This document shows, piece after piece, positions 8,721 through 17,656 of a stretch of DNA of 45,653 bases (its first letter is position 1; every line of letters begins with the position of its first letter). The notes beneath the pieces were generated by a model, which worked only from the letters and a program-made list of their open reading frames with translations, had not been told where the DNA came from and ran no database searches. This stretch comes from Bacteroidota bacterium (GTDB taxonomy: Bacteria; Bacteroidota; Bacteroidia; 2-12-FULL-35-15): the NCBI GenBank assembly GCA_947447995.1, contig CANFLQ010000009.1, forward strand, positions 1 to 45,653, read 5' to 3'. The position numbers and the translations under genes are program-made.

Positions 8721-9467
8721 ATGAAAATGAATTTAAAAGATAAGATTAATCTGTCTACTCTGCCAAAACATATTGCTATCATTATGGATGGTAATGGAAG
8801 GTGGGCTAAACAGCAGGGCTCCGATAGGATATTTGGTCATGAAAATGGAGTTAAATCGGTACGTGATACCGTTGAAACAGCAGCCGAATTAGGTGTAAAT
8901 TACCTTACGCTTTATGCCTTTTCTACTGAAAATTGGAATCGCCCTCAAGAAGAGGTAATGGCACTCATGCAATTGCTTGTACATACCATCAATGCCGAAA
9001 CAAAAACATTAAACAAAAATAATATCCGCTTAAAAGCAATAGGTAATTTAAAAAGCTTACCAACCGATTGCTATAACGAGCTTCAAGAAGCCATAGAAAA
9101 CACAAAAAACAATACCCGAATGACATTGGTTTTGGCTTTAAGTTATAGCTCACATTGGGAAATTGTAGATGCTGTAAAACAAATAGCAGAAAAAATTGAA
9201 AACAAAACCTTATCAGTTTCCGATATTAATGAAGATACTATTTCAGCACATCTTTGTACTGCAAATATGCCCGATCCAGAACTGATGATACGCACCAGTG
9301 GAGAAAACAGAATTAGTAATTTTTTATTGTGGCAATTGGCATATACCGAACTTTATTTTACCGAAAAATTATGGCCAGATTTTAGTAAGGACGATTTGTA
9401 TCAGGCAATTATCAATTATCAAACCCGCGAACGCAGATTTGGAAAAACTAGCGAACAAATAAATTAA
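8721..9467 (+). CDS. uppS: Isoprenyl transferase (undecaprenyl diphosphate synthase)
   Basis: A 248-residue cis-prenyltransferase that adds isopentenyl diphosphate units to farnesyl diphosphate to make the undecaprenyl carrier for peptidoglycan and O-antigen. The catalytic motif HIAIIMDGNGRWAK (17-30) holds the Mg2+-binding Asp23. Further family motifs are TLYAFSTENWNRP and, near the C-terminus, DPELMIRTSGENRISNFLLWQLAYTELYF and WPDF. Its length is normal for the family. The start gives MKMNLKDKINL; a second Met at residue 3 is an alternative. It is followed after 16 bases by bamA, so carrier synthesis and outer-membrane assembly are co-expressed, and its product feeds MraY and MurG encoded near the window's end. 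Confidence 0.97.
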   Translation: MKMNLKDKINLSTLPKHIAIIMDGNGRWAKQQGSDRIFGHENGVKSVRDTVETAAELGVNYLTLYAFSTENWNRPQEEVMALMQLLVHTINAETKTLNKNNIRLKAIGNLKSLPTDCYNELQEAIENTKNNTRMTLVLALSYSSHWEIVDAVKQIAEKIENKTLSVSDINEDTISAHLCTANMPDPELMIRTSGENRISNFLLWQLAYTELYFTEKLWPDFSKDDLYQAIINYQTRERRFGKTSEQIN

Positions 9468-9483
9468 CAATACAATACCCTCA

Positions 9484-12048
9484 ATGCACCATAGATTTTT
9501 ACTATTGTTATGTTTTTTATTGACTTCCATTTTAGTTAAAGCGCAAAACAAACAACCTTTAAAAGATTCAACAATTATTGATTATTCATCTCCCAAAGAG
9601 TATGAAATAGGAGGTATTTTTGTTTCAGGATCCGATCATTTAGATCAAAATGTACTCACCCTATTATCTGGATTAAGTATAGGCGATAAAGTACAGGTTC
9701 CTGGTGATAGAATATCAACAGCTATTGAAAACTTATGGAAACAAGGGCTTTTTGAAGATGTTAAAATTTCCATTTCTAAAATTCAAGGCTCAACTATTTA
9801 TCTGAATATAGCAGTACAAGAACGTCCTCGCTTGGCAAAATTTGTTTTAAAAGGATTGAAAAAAAATGAAGCAGACGATCTTCGTGAAAAAATAAAATTA
9901 ATAAAAGGTAAAGTACTAACAGATGGTTTGATAGCATCTACAGCGCTTACCGTGAAAGAGTTTTTTATTAAAAAAGGGTATTTAGATGTTAACGTAAGTA
10001 CTCAAAAGGATAAAGATCCAAAAGTAGAAAACACGGTAATTCTTACAATTACCGTTGATAAAAGATCAAAAATACGCATACAGGATATTAATTTTATAGG
10101 AAGCAGTGCATTCACAGTATCCAAACTTCACAGAACCTTTAAGGAAACCAAAGTAAAACGTTGGTGGAATCCTTTTAATGCTGGTAAACTGAGTGAAAAT
10201 GATTATGAAAAAGATAAAAAAGCATTGATTGCTAAATACAATGAAAAAGGATATAGAGATGCTAAAGTTGTTAGAGACTCTATTTATAGGATAGATAGCA
10301 AACATATTAATATTGATGTTGTTGTAAATGAAGGCCATAAATATTATTTTAGAAATATTTATTGGATAGGAAATAGTAAATATTCCAACAAAGAATTGAG
10401 TAGTGTTTTGGGTATAAAAAAAGGTGATATTTACGATCAATCACAATTGGATTCTAAACTATTTATGAATCCGAATGGGAATGATATAACTTCATTGTAT
10501 ATGGATGATGGTTATTTGTTTTTTAGTGTGTCGCCAGTAGAAATAACGGTGGTCAATGATTCGATTGATTTGGAAATGCGTATTTTTGAAGGTAAACAAG
10601 CCACTATCAATAAAATAAGCATTGTTGGTAATACTAAAACAAACGACCATGTTATTCTTCGTGAAATACGAACAAAGCCAGGGCAATTATTTCGGAGATC
10701 CGACATTATTCGATCTCAACGTGAGCTGTCACAATTGGGATATTTTGACCCCGAAAAAATGGGCGTAACGCCAACTCCTAATCAGGCAACTGGTACTGTT
10801 GATGTGGAATACAAGGTGGAAGAAAAACCATCCGATCAGATAGAGCTTTCTGGTGGTTATGGTGGCAAAACACAAATTGTTGGTACTTTAGGTGTTTCGT
10901 TTAACAATTTTTCTGGAAAAAATTTTTTTAAAAAAAGTGCATGGCGTCCATTGCCGTCTGGCGATGGGCAGCGTTTAAGTGTTCGTGCACAATCAAATGG
11001 GCTATATTACCAATCGTATAACATTTCATTTACCGAACCATGGTTGGGAGGCAAAAAACCAAATTCATTTAGCGTTACTGGATATTATTCAATTCAATCA
11101 AACGGAGTAAATGCTAAAAAATCTACTGCCGAATCGCCACGTACCAATCTTAATATTATGGGTGTTTCGGTAGGTTTAGGTAAACGTTTAAAATGGCCCG
11201 ACGATTATTTTACGTTGTACCAAGAGATGGACTACGAATATTATACGTTAAATAATTATAGCACTACCAATAGTAGAGGGATACCGCTTTTTAGTTTTAA
11301 TAAAGGGTATTCAAACAACATTCATTACAAAGTATCCTTGCAACGTAATTCAATTGATAAACCTATTTTTGAAACACGCGGTTCGCAAATTGCCTTAACT
11401 GGGCAGTTTACTCCTCCATATTCTTTGTTTAATAATAAAGATTATTCCAATCCGGCAATGACCCAGCAGGAGCGTTATAAATTTGTAGAATACCAAAAAT
11501 ATAAATTTTCGGCCAAGTTTTTTACTCCAATAACCAATAAACGTGGGGTAGAAGGTAAAGAAGCCCGAAACCTAATTTTAAAAACATCGGCAGGTTTTGG
11601 ATTTTTAGCACCGTATAACAATAAAGTGGGCAATGTACCTTTTGAACGTTTTTATCTTGGTGGTGGCGGCTTATCTGGCTTTTCGTTAGGCGGCAGAGAA
11701 GTAATTGCATTGAGGGGTTATGATGATAATGGTTCCGTTTCACCCACATCAGGTGCAGCGTTCATTGCAAAATATTCGATGGAATTACGTTTCCCTATTA
11801 CCCTTAATCCGCAAGCTACCATTTATGTGTTAGGATTTGCAGATGCAGGCAACTCATGGGCCAAAGCAAAAGATTTTAATCCATTTAATGTATACCGTTC
11901 GGCAGGTGCCGGAGTTAGAATATTTTTACCAATGTTTGGTTTGCTTGGGTTTGATTATGGTTGGAGAATGGATACATTGCCTAACTTACCAAATATGCAA
12001 AAAGGACAAATTCACTTTACTATTGGTACTAATATTGGAGAGTTGTAA
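9484..12048 (+). CDS. bamA: Outer membrane protein assembly factor BamA
   Basis: An 854-residue Omp85 protein, the central subunit of the complex that folds barrel proteins into the outer membrane. A signal peptide (1-20, LLLLCFLLTSILVKAQ) is followed by tandem POTRA domains to about residue 440; their beta-alpha-alpha-beta-beta motifs show in YEIGGIFVSGSDHLDQNVL, IQDINFIGSSAFTVSKL and INKISIVGNTKTNDHVI. The 16-stranded barrel follows (about 450-854) with FTEPWLGGKKP and the fourth-strand/L6 region GGGGLSGFSLGGREVIALRGYDD, whose RGY matches the conserved (V/I)RGF/Y motif. Length is somewhat above the E. coli protein because of longer loops, usual in Bacteroidota. It is flanked by uppS and two Skp-family chaperone genes. 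Confidence 0.97.
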   Translation: MHHRFLLLLCFLLTSILVKAQNKQPLKDSTIIDYSSPKEYEIGGIFVSGSDHLDQNVLTLLSGLSIGDKVQVPGDRISTAIENLWKQGLFEDVKISISKIQGSTIYLNIAVQERPRLAKFVLKGLKKNEADDLREKIKLIKGKVLTDGLIASTALTVKEFFIKKGYLDVNVSTQKDKDPKVENTVILTITVDKRSKIRIQDINFIGSSAFTVSKLHRTFKETKVKRWWNPFNAGKLSENDYEKDKKALIAKYNEKGYRDAKVVRDSIYRIDSKHINIDVVVNEGHKYYFRNIYWIGNSKYSNKELSSVLGIKKGDIYDQSQLDSKLFMNPNGNDITSLYMDDGYLFFSVSPVEITVVNDSIDLEMRIFEGKQATINKISIVGNTKTNDHVILREIRTKPGQLFRRSDIIRSQRELSQLGYFDPEKMGVTPTPNQATGTVDVEYKVEEKPSDQIELSGGYGGKTQIVGTLGVSFNNFSGKNFFKKSAWRPLPSGDGQRLSVRAQSNGLYYQSYNISFTEPWLGGKKPNSFSVTGYYSIQSNGVNAKKSTAESPRTNLNIMGVSVGLGKRLKWPDDYFTLYQEMDYEYYTLNNYSTTNSRGIPLFSFNKGYSNNIHYKVSLQRNSIDKPIFETRGSQIALTGQFTPPYSLFNNKDYSNPAMTQQERYKFVEYQKYKFSAKFFTPITNKRGVEGKEARNLILKTSAGFGFLAPYNNKVGNVPFERFYLGGGGLSGFSLGGREVIALRGYDDNGSVSPTSGAAFIAKYSMELRFPITLNPQATIYVLGFADAGNSWAKAKDFNPFNVYRSAGAGVRIFLPMFGLLGFDYGWRMDTLPNLPNMQKGQIHFTIGTNIGEL

Positions 12049-12106
12049 ATTAGTTTAAAGCTCAACGTTTTTTTTAGTTCAAGGTTGCATTTAAAATTTA
12101 GTTAAA

Positions 12107-12631
12107 ATGAAAAAAATATTTTTATTTGTAGTTATCCTACTTGCCACAAATGTTGCTACATTTGCGCAAAAAATTGGGTATGTAGATACGGATTATATTT
12201 TGAGCAAAATAGATGAATATAAAGCCGCTCAAACCGAATTAGATAATATTTCGGCTTCTTGGCAAAAGGAAATTGAAGCAAAATATACCGAAATTGAAAA
12301 AATGTATAAAGCTTTTGAGGCAGAACAAATTTTGTTGACAGATGAAATGAAATTGAAACGTCAAAAGGATATTGCTGAAAAAGAAACAGATGTAAAAGAC
12401 CTGCAAAAACAACGTTTTGGAATAGACGGAGAATTGTTTAAACAACGTCAGGCATTGGTAAAACCAATACAGGATAGAGTGTATAACGCTATTAAAGCAA
12501 TGGCCGAGAAAGGCGCATATTCAATTATTTTTGATAAAGCTAGTAGTATAACTATGTTGTATTCAAGCCCTAAACTTGATAAAAGCGATGCAGTTTTAAA
12601 ATTATTAGGTTTATCTGAAAAAAAGAAATAA
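12107..12631 (+). CDS. OmpH/Skp-family periplasmic chaperone, copy 1
   Basis: A 174-residue Skp-like protein. The signal peptide is MKKIFLFVVILLATNVATFAQ (cleaved after about 21). The mature start KIGYVDTDYILSKI is the family's opening beta strand; residues 35-130 form a charged coiled coil (the tentacle arms), followed by the closing strand segment AYSIIFDKASSITMLYSSP. Skp trimers hold unfolded outer-membrane proteins between SecYEG and BamA. The gene lies 58 bases after bamA and 53 bases before a second Skp-type gene. The arrangement bamA-skp-skp is common in Bacteroidota. Confidence 0.93.
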   Translation: MKKIFLFVVILLATNVATFAQKIGYVDTDYILSKIDEYKAAQTELDNISASWQKEIEAKYTEIEKMYKAFEAEQILLTDEMKLKRQKDIAEKETDVKDLQKQRFGIDGELFKQRQALVKPIQDRVYNAIKAMAEKGAYSIIFDKASSITMLYSSPKLDKSDAVLKLLGLSEKKK

Positions 12632-12684
12632 TTTAATTACGTATTCAATTAATAAAATAATAAAAACTATAAAAAAATAAAATA

Positions 12685-13266
12685 ATGAAGAATAAACTAA
12701 AAATTGCTATTGTAGGAGTTGTAATGTCTACAAGTTCATTTACAACAGTATCCGCACAAAAAATTGCTCATGTTAATTTGGATTCTCTTATTACCTTATT
12801 GCCCGAATCAAAAGATGCACAATTAAAAGTGCAAGAATATGCAAAACAATTAGAACAACAAGTAGTTGCTATGCAAACCGAATTACAAGGAAAATATGCT
12901 GAATATCAAGAAAAATCAAAAGATTTGCCCGAATTGGTGCGTGCTTCAAAAGAAAAAGAATTGAATGATTTGAATCAACGTATTCAGGATTTTCAACAAC
13001 AAGCTCAAGGCGACTACCAAAAGAAAAGTGCCGAACTTTCAAAACCAGTTTATGAAAAAGCAAAGAAAGCGATTGATCATGTTGCAAAAGAAAACGGTTA
13101 TAAATATGTGTTAGATACTAGTACAGGTATTGTTTTGTTTTCTGAACCTACTGATGATATTATAGCACTTGTTATAAAAAAATTGGGTGTAACAGTTTCT
13201 GCAACTCCTACGCCTGCAAATTTACCTGCACCTATTGCTCCTAAGCCAGTTACGCCTAAAAAATAG
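12685..13266 (+). CDS. OmpH/Skp-family periplasmic chaperone, copy 2 with Pro-rich tail
   Basis: A 193-residue paralogue of the preceding gene. Signal peptide 1-25 (VVMSTSSFTTVSAQ), then KIAHVNLDSLITLLPESKDA, the typical OmpH start with the conserved LP(E/D) element. A Gln/Lys/Glu-rich coiled coil spans about 50-135, and the closing strand is YKYVLDTSTGIVLFSEP. Unlike copy 1 it ends in a Pro/Ala-rich tail (TPTPANLPAPIAPKPVTPKK), which may be a flexible tether. The two copies differ enough to suggest old duplication and separate clients or trimers. It is the last gene of the operon; a strong terminator follows within 20 bases. Confidence 0.93.
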   Translation: MKNKLKIAIVGVVMSTSSFTTVSAQKIAHVNLDSLITLLPESKDAQLKVQEYAKQLEQQVVAMQTELQGKYAEYQEKSKDLPELVRASKEKELNDLNQRIQDFQQQAQGDYQKKSAELSKPVYEKAKKAIDHVAKENGYKYVLDTSTGIVLFSEPTDDIIALVIKKLGVTVSATPTPANLPAPIAPKPVTPKK

Positions 13267-13280
13267 TAAATTGAAATAAA

Positions 13281-13320
13281 ATTAAAAAGCCCTTCAAAAT
13301 TTTTTGAAGGGCTTTTTAAT
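13281..13320. terminator. Bidirectional terminator between skp copy 2 and rluE
   Basis: A 19-bp perfect stem (13281-13299 with 13302-13320, core AAGCCCTTCAAAA) with T-runs on both strands. It serves the two converging genes. Confidence 0.93.
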
Positions 13321-13329
13321 TGGTAAGTT

Positions 13330-13926
13330 TTAACTTGTAGTATCAGAACGAATATGCAACTTTTTATAAATAGCATCGTGCTTTAATTCGCGTACATCGC
13401 TAGGTTGCATTTGTTCTAATCTAATATCTTCAATTGCAATACGAATAAGCCGTAAACAAGGAAATCCAACTCCAGCTGTCATTTTTCTTACTTGATGAAA
13501 TTTGCCTTCTGTTAATGTAAGTTCTATCCAAGTGGTTGGTAAACTCTCGCTGATGGGATGTGCACGTGGGGCTAAATTTTCTGGTTTTTTTACCTGTTTT
13601 GCTTTACAAGGTTTAGTTGTATAAGGGCCAGCATCCAATGCAATGGTTACTCCAGTTTCAAGCTGTTTAAGTGCTTCATTGTTAATGATGCCTTGCAATT
13701 GTACCAAATAAATACGTTTGTGCTCAAATTCGGGGTTTAGCAATTTAAAGTTTAAACTTTTATCGTTGGTTAGGATTAATAATCCTTCGCTATTCTCATC
13801 TAATCTACCTAAAGGGTATACATCTTTAGGGAAGCTGAAATTTAAAAGATCCAAACACTTCTTTTTATGGGAAGATGTGAATTGCGAAATCATTTTATAA
13901 GGCTTGTATATGATGTAATAATTCAT
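13330..13926 (-). CDS. rluE: 23S rRNA pseudouridine synthase, RluE type
   Basis: A 198-residue pseudouridine synthase of the RsuA/RluE group, lacking an N-terminal S4 domain as RluE does. The catalytic Asp lies in VYPLGRLDENSEGLLILTND (about residues 36-55). C-terminal motifs HPISESLPTTWIELTLTEGK and HQVRKMTAGVGFPCLRLIR agree with the RluE pattern. RluE converts one uridine in helix 89 of 23S rRNA, at the peptidyl-transferase centre. It converges on the Skp operon and shares a bidirectional terminator with it; lipB lies 16 bases upstream, so the two minus-strand genes are probably co-transcribed. Confidence 0.88.
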   Translation of the reverse strand: MNYYIIYKPYKMISQFTSSHKKKCLDLLNFSFPKDVYPLGRLDENSEGLLILTNDKSLNFKLLNPEFEHKRIYLVQLQGIINNEALKQLETGVTIALDAGPYTTKPCKAKQVKKPENLAPRAHPISESLPTTWIELTLTEGKFHQVRKMTAGVGFPCLRLIRIAIEDIRLEQMQPSDVRELKHDAIYKKLHIRSDTTS

Positions 13927-13942
13927 TTTTTATTAGTGTAAA

Positions 13943-14644
13943 CTACTTTAGCTGGCATTCAAATAATTCGGTAAAATGTTTTTGTAGTTTTTGTTTTACT
14001 TCAGCTTCATCTATCGCTTTTCCTAATTCTTTATTCATGGAAGTAACAGATTTATCAACTATTCCACAAGGTATGATGTTGTTAAAGTACTCCAAATCTA
14101 CATTCACATTTAATGCAAATCCGTGCATAGTTACCCAACGGCTGGCGCGCACGCCCATTGCACATATTTTTCTTGCTTTTAAAGGATTGTCGGCATCAAT
14201 CCATACACCTGTTTCACCCTTGCTTCTGGTAGTTTCAATACCGTATTCTAATACGGTTCGGATAACAATTTCTTCTAAAAAACGAAGGTATTTATGTATA
14301 TCTGTAAAAAAATTGTCGAGGTCTAAAATAGGGTAACCAACAATTTGTCCCGGACCATGGTAGGTTATATCTCCACCACGATTTATTTTATAAAAGCTCG
14401 CATTTTTTTCTTCCAGTTGCTCTTCATTTAAAAGCAGGTGTTGTTTATCACCACTACTACCAAGTGTGTATACATTTGGGTGTTCGCAAAAAATAAAATA
14501 ATTGGGAGTTTGAATAATGGATTCGGGAGGAAGCTTACGGTTATTGGTTTTTATTTGTACCACTTCGTCAAATAACTTCTCTTGATAATCCCAGGCTTGT
14601 TTATAATCTATCAGTCCTAAATCTATCAACTTTACTGTTTTCAT
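13943..14644 (-). CDS. lipB: Octanoyltransferase LipB
   Basis: A 233-residue enzyme from the ATG at 14644. It moves octanoate from acyl carrier protein to the lipoyl domains of 2-oxoacid dehydrogenases and the glycine cleavage H protein. Visible motifs: NRGGDITYHGPGQIVGYPI (substrate pocket and the conserved RGGxxTYHGPGQ), CAMGVRASRWVTMHGFALNV, with the catalytic Lys replaced in place by the family's K/R region before it (ARKICAMG), and IPCGI carrying the catalytic Cys. A longer reading from 14677 would add MGREEERGFSS, which is encoded by a palindromic repeat, so I prefer 14644. It lies 16 bases upstream of rluE. Confidence 0.94.
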   Translation of the reverse strand: MKTVKLIDLGLIDYKQAWDYQEKLFDEVVQIKTNNRKLPPESIIQTPNYFIFCEHPNVYTLGSSGDKQHLLLNEEQLEEKNASFYKINRGGDITYHGPGQIVGYPILDLDNFFTDIHKYLRFLEEIVIRTVLEYGIETTRSKGETGVWIDADNPLKARKICAMGVRASRWVTMHGFALNVNVDLEYFNNIIPCGIVDKSVTSMNKELGKAIDEAEVKQKLQKHFTELFECQLK

Positions 14645-14653
14645 ACTTGAGAA

Positions 14654-14698
14654 GCCCCTCTCTTCCTCTCTCCCCAAAAGGGAGAGGTAACAGGTGAG
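14654..14698. repeat. GC-rich palindromic repeat upstream of lipB (copy A)
   Basis: A C/T-rich left arm (CCCCTCTCTTCC) followed by CTCTCCCC, AAAA and GGGAGAGG, then ACAGGTGAG. The same arm-palindrome-arm design occurs in four copies between mraY and ftsW and as a shorter version in pabB. It abuts the lipB start. Confidence 0.7.
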
Positions 14699-14727
14699 TA
14701 GTTAGATTGTTTTTTTACGAGAGGCTA

Positions 14728-15708
14728 TTAAATTTTCGACAACTCCGATTTTAAATGATTGATTACATTTATTTCAGTAGCATCCACATTTCTGATGTCA
14801 GCTAAATAAACAGAAATCCAATCGCCTAAATGAATAAAATAAATAGCCTTTTCAATTGCTGATGCGCCTTCGCTGAATATTTCTGTAATATCTGCATACT
14901 TTTGTATCACTTCTTTATTTATTTCTACACGTGCCATATTTCGTGAGTATTCATCTTTATCTAGGAAAATAAGCACAGTTAGGTCATCATTTTTCTTTGT
15001 CCAGCCAACCAATTCGTTGTGATTCATTTCGGGAATAATCTGATGCCAGCATAGTATTTTTGCATTCTCATTTAATTGCTGACGAAAACGAATTGTAATA
15101 CCTTCGTTATAAGTAGTTGCGTATATTATGGGAGTTTTATTATTTAATTTTTCTGCAATTGCTTTAGCTTTAATATGGATATTGCTTTCTTCCGTATCAA
15201 TTAATTTTACAGCATTTTCAAGTTCTTCTTTAAAATTAGGGGTAATAATTTTGTTAAAACCTAAAATAAAAAATAATTGAGTAATTGAATATCCTAAACA
15301 TGAACGAGGCGGCATACCGCCTGGAACAACTATAACATCCAGTCCTTTTTCTTTTGCTATTTCAAGTGCTTTTCCACCAGAGGTAATGCATACAATTTTT
15401 GCATTTTTAGCAATAGCCAAATTTAAACAGTTAAGGGTTTCTTCCGTATTTCCAGAATAGGTGGAAATTATGACCAATGTATTTTCATTTACATAAGCAG
15501 GGATAAAATAACCTTTAGTAACATTAATTGGAACATTAGCTTTTGAAATTACAAGTTCAGAAACAATACTTCCGCCAATACCCGAACCGCCTAATCCGCA
15601 AATTAAAACATTTGAAATTTTGTTTGTAGAAGAACTTAACTTGGCATTACTTCCAATGTTAATTGCTTCTGTTAATTGCTTGGAAAAATTGGCTATTAAG
15701 TGTTTCAT
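14728..15708 (-). CDS. SIS-domain bifunctional phosphoglucose/phosphomannose isomerase family protein
   Basis: A 326-residue cytosolic isomerase with two SIS domains. The first (about 30-160) shows NVLICGLGGSGIGGSIVSEL and VIISTYSGNTEETL, the sugar-phosphate-binding Ser/Thr loops; VVPGGMPPRSCLGYSITQLFF is typical of the bifunctional phosphoglucose/phosphomannose isomerase family (a conserved PPR with a following hydrophobic helix). The second domain runs about 180-326, with the conserved NHNE-like catalytic stretch seen as EMNHNELVGW. The enzyme interconverts glucose-6-P or mannose-6-P with fructose-6-P. It diverges from lysS across a 139-bp intergenic region. Confidence 0.9.
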   Translation of the reverse strand: MKHLIANFSKQLTEAINIGSNAKLSSSTNKISNVLICGLGGSGIGGSIVSELVISKANVPINVTKGYFIPAYVNENTLVIISTYSGNTEETLNCLNLAIAKNAKIVCITSGGKALEIAKEKGLDVIVVPGGMPPRSCLGYSITQLFFILGFNKIITPNFKEELENAVKLIDTEESNIHIKAKAIAEKLNNKTPIIYATTYNEGITIRFRQQLNENAKILCWHQIIPEMNHNELVGWTKKNDDLTVLIFLDKDEYSRNMARVEINKEVIQKYADITEIFSEGASAIEKAIYFIHLGDWISVYLADIRNVDATEINVINHLKSELSKI

Positions 15709-15817
15709 ATTTGTTATTATATATTATCTATTTACAAATCGTTGTAAAAATACATATTTTGGTAATATAATGCTCATAATTTGCTATTTTATACATTATT
15801 TATTATTTGTTTGAACG

Positions 15818-15825
15818 TATATTTG
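15818..15825 (+). promoter_or_regulatory. Candidate -7 element (TATATTTG) of lysS
   Basis: Exact match to TAnnTTTG, 22 bases before the lysS ATG. No clear -33 TTTG at the usual 19-21 base spacing. Confidence 0.45.
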
Positions 15826-15847
15826 CGCAAAAAATATATAAATAGAA

Positions 15848-17569
15848 ATGAGTACAGAATTAAACGAGCAAGAAATTATTAGGCGAGCAAAGTTGGAAGA
15901 AATAAAAAAGTTAGGCATTGATGCTTATCCTGCTCCATTATTTGAAATAAATGCCACCGCAAAAGGTATATTAGATAATTTTTCTCCCGAGAAATCAGAA
16001 GAATATAAAAACATCAGTATTGCTGGCAGGGTTATGAGTGTGCGCGATATGGGCAAAGCGGCTTTTATTAGTTTGCAGGATATGTCGGGGCGCATTCAGT
16101 TATATATACGCCGCGATGATATTTGTCCGAGCGAAGATAAGAACACCTTTGATTTATTAATTAAAAAATATACAGATATAGGTGATATTATTGGAATTAA
16201 CGGTTATGTGTTTATCACAAAAGTAGGAGAGATTTCCATTCACGTTACATCATTTACTATGCTTTGTAAATCGTTACGTCCATTGCCCGTTGTAAAACGC
16301 GATGAAAATGGTAATGCTTTTGATGAAGTAACAGATCCTGAATTTCGTTACCGCCAACGTTATGTTGATTTAATTATTAATCCCTATATTAAAGAAACGT
16401 TTATAAAAAGAACAAAAATGGTAAATACCATTCGTGATTTTTATAATGCTAAAGGTTACTTGGAAGTGGATACTCCTGTTTTACAGGCTATTCCTGGTGG
16501 AGCATCTGCACGACCGTTCATTACACATCACAATACATTGGATATGCCCATGTACTTGCGTATTGCCAACGAGTTGTATTTAAAACGATTGATAGTAGGC
16601 GGTTTTGATGGTGTTTACGAATTTTCCCGCAACTTCCGTAACGAGGGGATGGACAGAACACATAACCCCGAATTTACAGTAATGGAATTGTATGTAGCCT
16701 ATAAGGACTATAACTGGATGATGGACATTACCGAAGAATTAATCGAAAAAATTGCTTTAGACTTAAACGGTAAAACACAAGTGCAGGTGGGAGACAACAC
16801 CATTGATTTTAAACGGCCATTCAAACGCATTACCATGTTTGATTCCATTAAAGATTTTACCGGAATTGACATCAGTGAAATGGATGAAGAAGGCTTGCGT
16901 AACGTTTGTAAACAATTGCACATTGAAGTTGCACCCAGCATGGGCAAAGGTAAATTGATAGATGAAATTTTTGGCGCTAAGTGCGAAGGGAATTACATTC
17001 AACCCACGTTTATTACCGATTATCCGGTAGAAATGAGTCCGCTTACAAAAAAACACCGCAGCAAAGCCGGATTGGTAGAGCGTTTTGAATTAATGGTAAA
17101 CGGTAAAGAATTAGCAAATGCGTATTCCGAATTAAACGACCCAATTGACCAACGCGAACGCTTTGAAGAACAAATAAAATTGATGGAGCGTGGCGATGAT
17201 GAAGCCATGTTTATTGATCAGGATTTTTTACGTGCATTAGAATATGGTATGCCACCAACAGCAGGTATTGGTATTGGTATCGACCGTTTAGCAATGATTA
17301 TGACCAACAATGTATCCATTCAGGATGTATTGTTTTTTCCGCAAATGCGAAAGGAGATTGTTAAAAAAGCTGTGGTGGAATTAAAACCAGAAGAGCTAAA
17401 AGTGTTGACCGAAATAAAAATACAATTTCAATCTGTTGGAACAGCAACTATTGCAAGCATTAGTGAAAGTGTTGGGATTTCTAAAAATCAACTTCAAAAA
17501 TTGCTTAATTCATTAGAAGAAAGAAATTTGGTAAAAAGAGAAGGGCCAATTTATCAAGTAACTAATTAA
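15848..17569 (+). CDS. lysS: Lysyl-tRNA synthetase, class II, with C-terminal winged-helix-like extension
   Basis: A 573-residue class II synthetase charging tRNA-Lys. An OB-fold anticodon-binding domain (about 55-150, ISIAGRVMSVRDMGKAAFISL) precedes the catalytic core: motif 2 FRNEGMDRTHNPEFT (about 262-276) and motif 3 GIGIGIDRLAMIM (about 473-485), then VSIQDVLFFPQMR, which normally ends the enzyme. Here about 60 more residues follow (510-573: LTEIKIQFQSVGTATIASIS, VGISKNQLQKLLNSLEERNL), which look like a winged helix-turn-helix. Bacteroidota LysS proteins are often longer than the roughly 500 residues of E. coli LysS, so the extension is probably normal for the phylum. The next intact gene of the ancestral order is gpsA; a toxin-antitoxin cassette separates them. 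Confidence 0.96.
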   Translation: MSTELNEQEIIRRAKLEEIKKLGIDAYPAPLFEINATAKGILDNFSPEKSEEYKNISIAGRVMSVRDMGKAAFISLQDMSGRIQLYIRRDDICPSEDKNTFDLLIKKYTDIGDIIGINGYVFITKVGEISIHVTSFTMLCKSLRPLPVVKRDENGNAFDEVTDPEFRYRQRYVDLIINPYIKETFIKRTKMVNTIRDFYNAKGYLEVDTPVLQAIPGGASARPFITHHNTLDMPMYLRIANELYLKRLIVGGFDGVYEFSRNFRNEGMDRTHNPEFTVMELYVAYKDYNWMMDITEELIEKIALDLNGKTQVQVGDNTIDFKRPFKRITMFDSIKDFTGIDISEMDEEGLRNVCKQLHIEVAPSMGKGKLIDEIFGAKCEGNYIQPTFITDYPVEMSPLTKKHRSKAGLVERFELMVNGKELANAYSELNDPIDQRERFEEQIKLMERGDDEAMFIDQDFLRALEYGMPPTAGIGIGIDRLAMIMTNNVSIQDVLFFPQMRKEIVKKAVVELKPEELKVLTEIKIQFQSVGTATIASISESVGISKNQLQKLLNSLEERNLVKREGPIYQVTN

Positions 17570-17598
17570 AAAGTAAATTTATTAATGATATTGCAAGC

Positions 17599-17617
17599 AT
17601 GACAACCATAAAACAAA
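17599..17617 (+). repeat. Left copy of the direct repeat bounding the toxin-antitoxin cassette
   Basis: ATGACAACCATAAAACAAA, identical over 19 bases to the first 19 bases of gpsA (18343-18361). The following AAGC here corresponds to TAGC there. It is an orphan copy of the gpsA start (MTTIKQ) with no downstream gpsA sequence. Confidence 0.92.
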
Positions 17618-17628
17618 AGCTTTTTTCT

Positions 17629-17636
17629 TACATTTG
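17629..17636 (+). promoter_or_regulatory. Candidate -7 element (TACATTTG) of the toxin-antitoxin cassette
   Basis: Exact match to TAnnTTTG, 21 bases before the antitoxin ATG. It lies inside the inserted segment, so the cassette appears to carry its own promoter. Confidence 0.5.
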
Positions 17637-17656
17637 TATTTAAAAATTAAATTCAA

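Noticed and set aside
10066-10440. 124-codon minus-strand frame inside bamA
   Set aside because: It is antisense to POTRA domains; the Ile/Asn/Phe-rich product is typical of AT-rich shadows.
14645-14677. 11-residue extension of LipB
   Set aside because: It is encoded by a palindromic repeat and begins with a sequence unlike the family; the ATG at 14644 fits.
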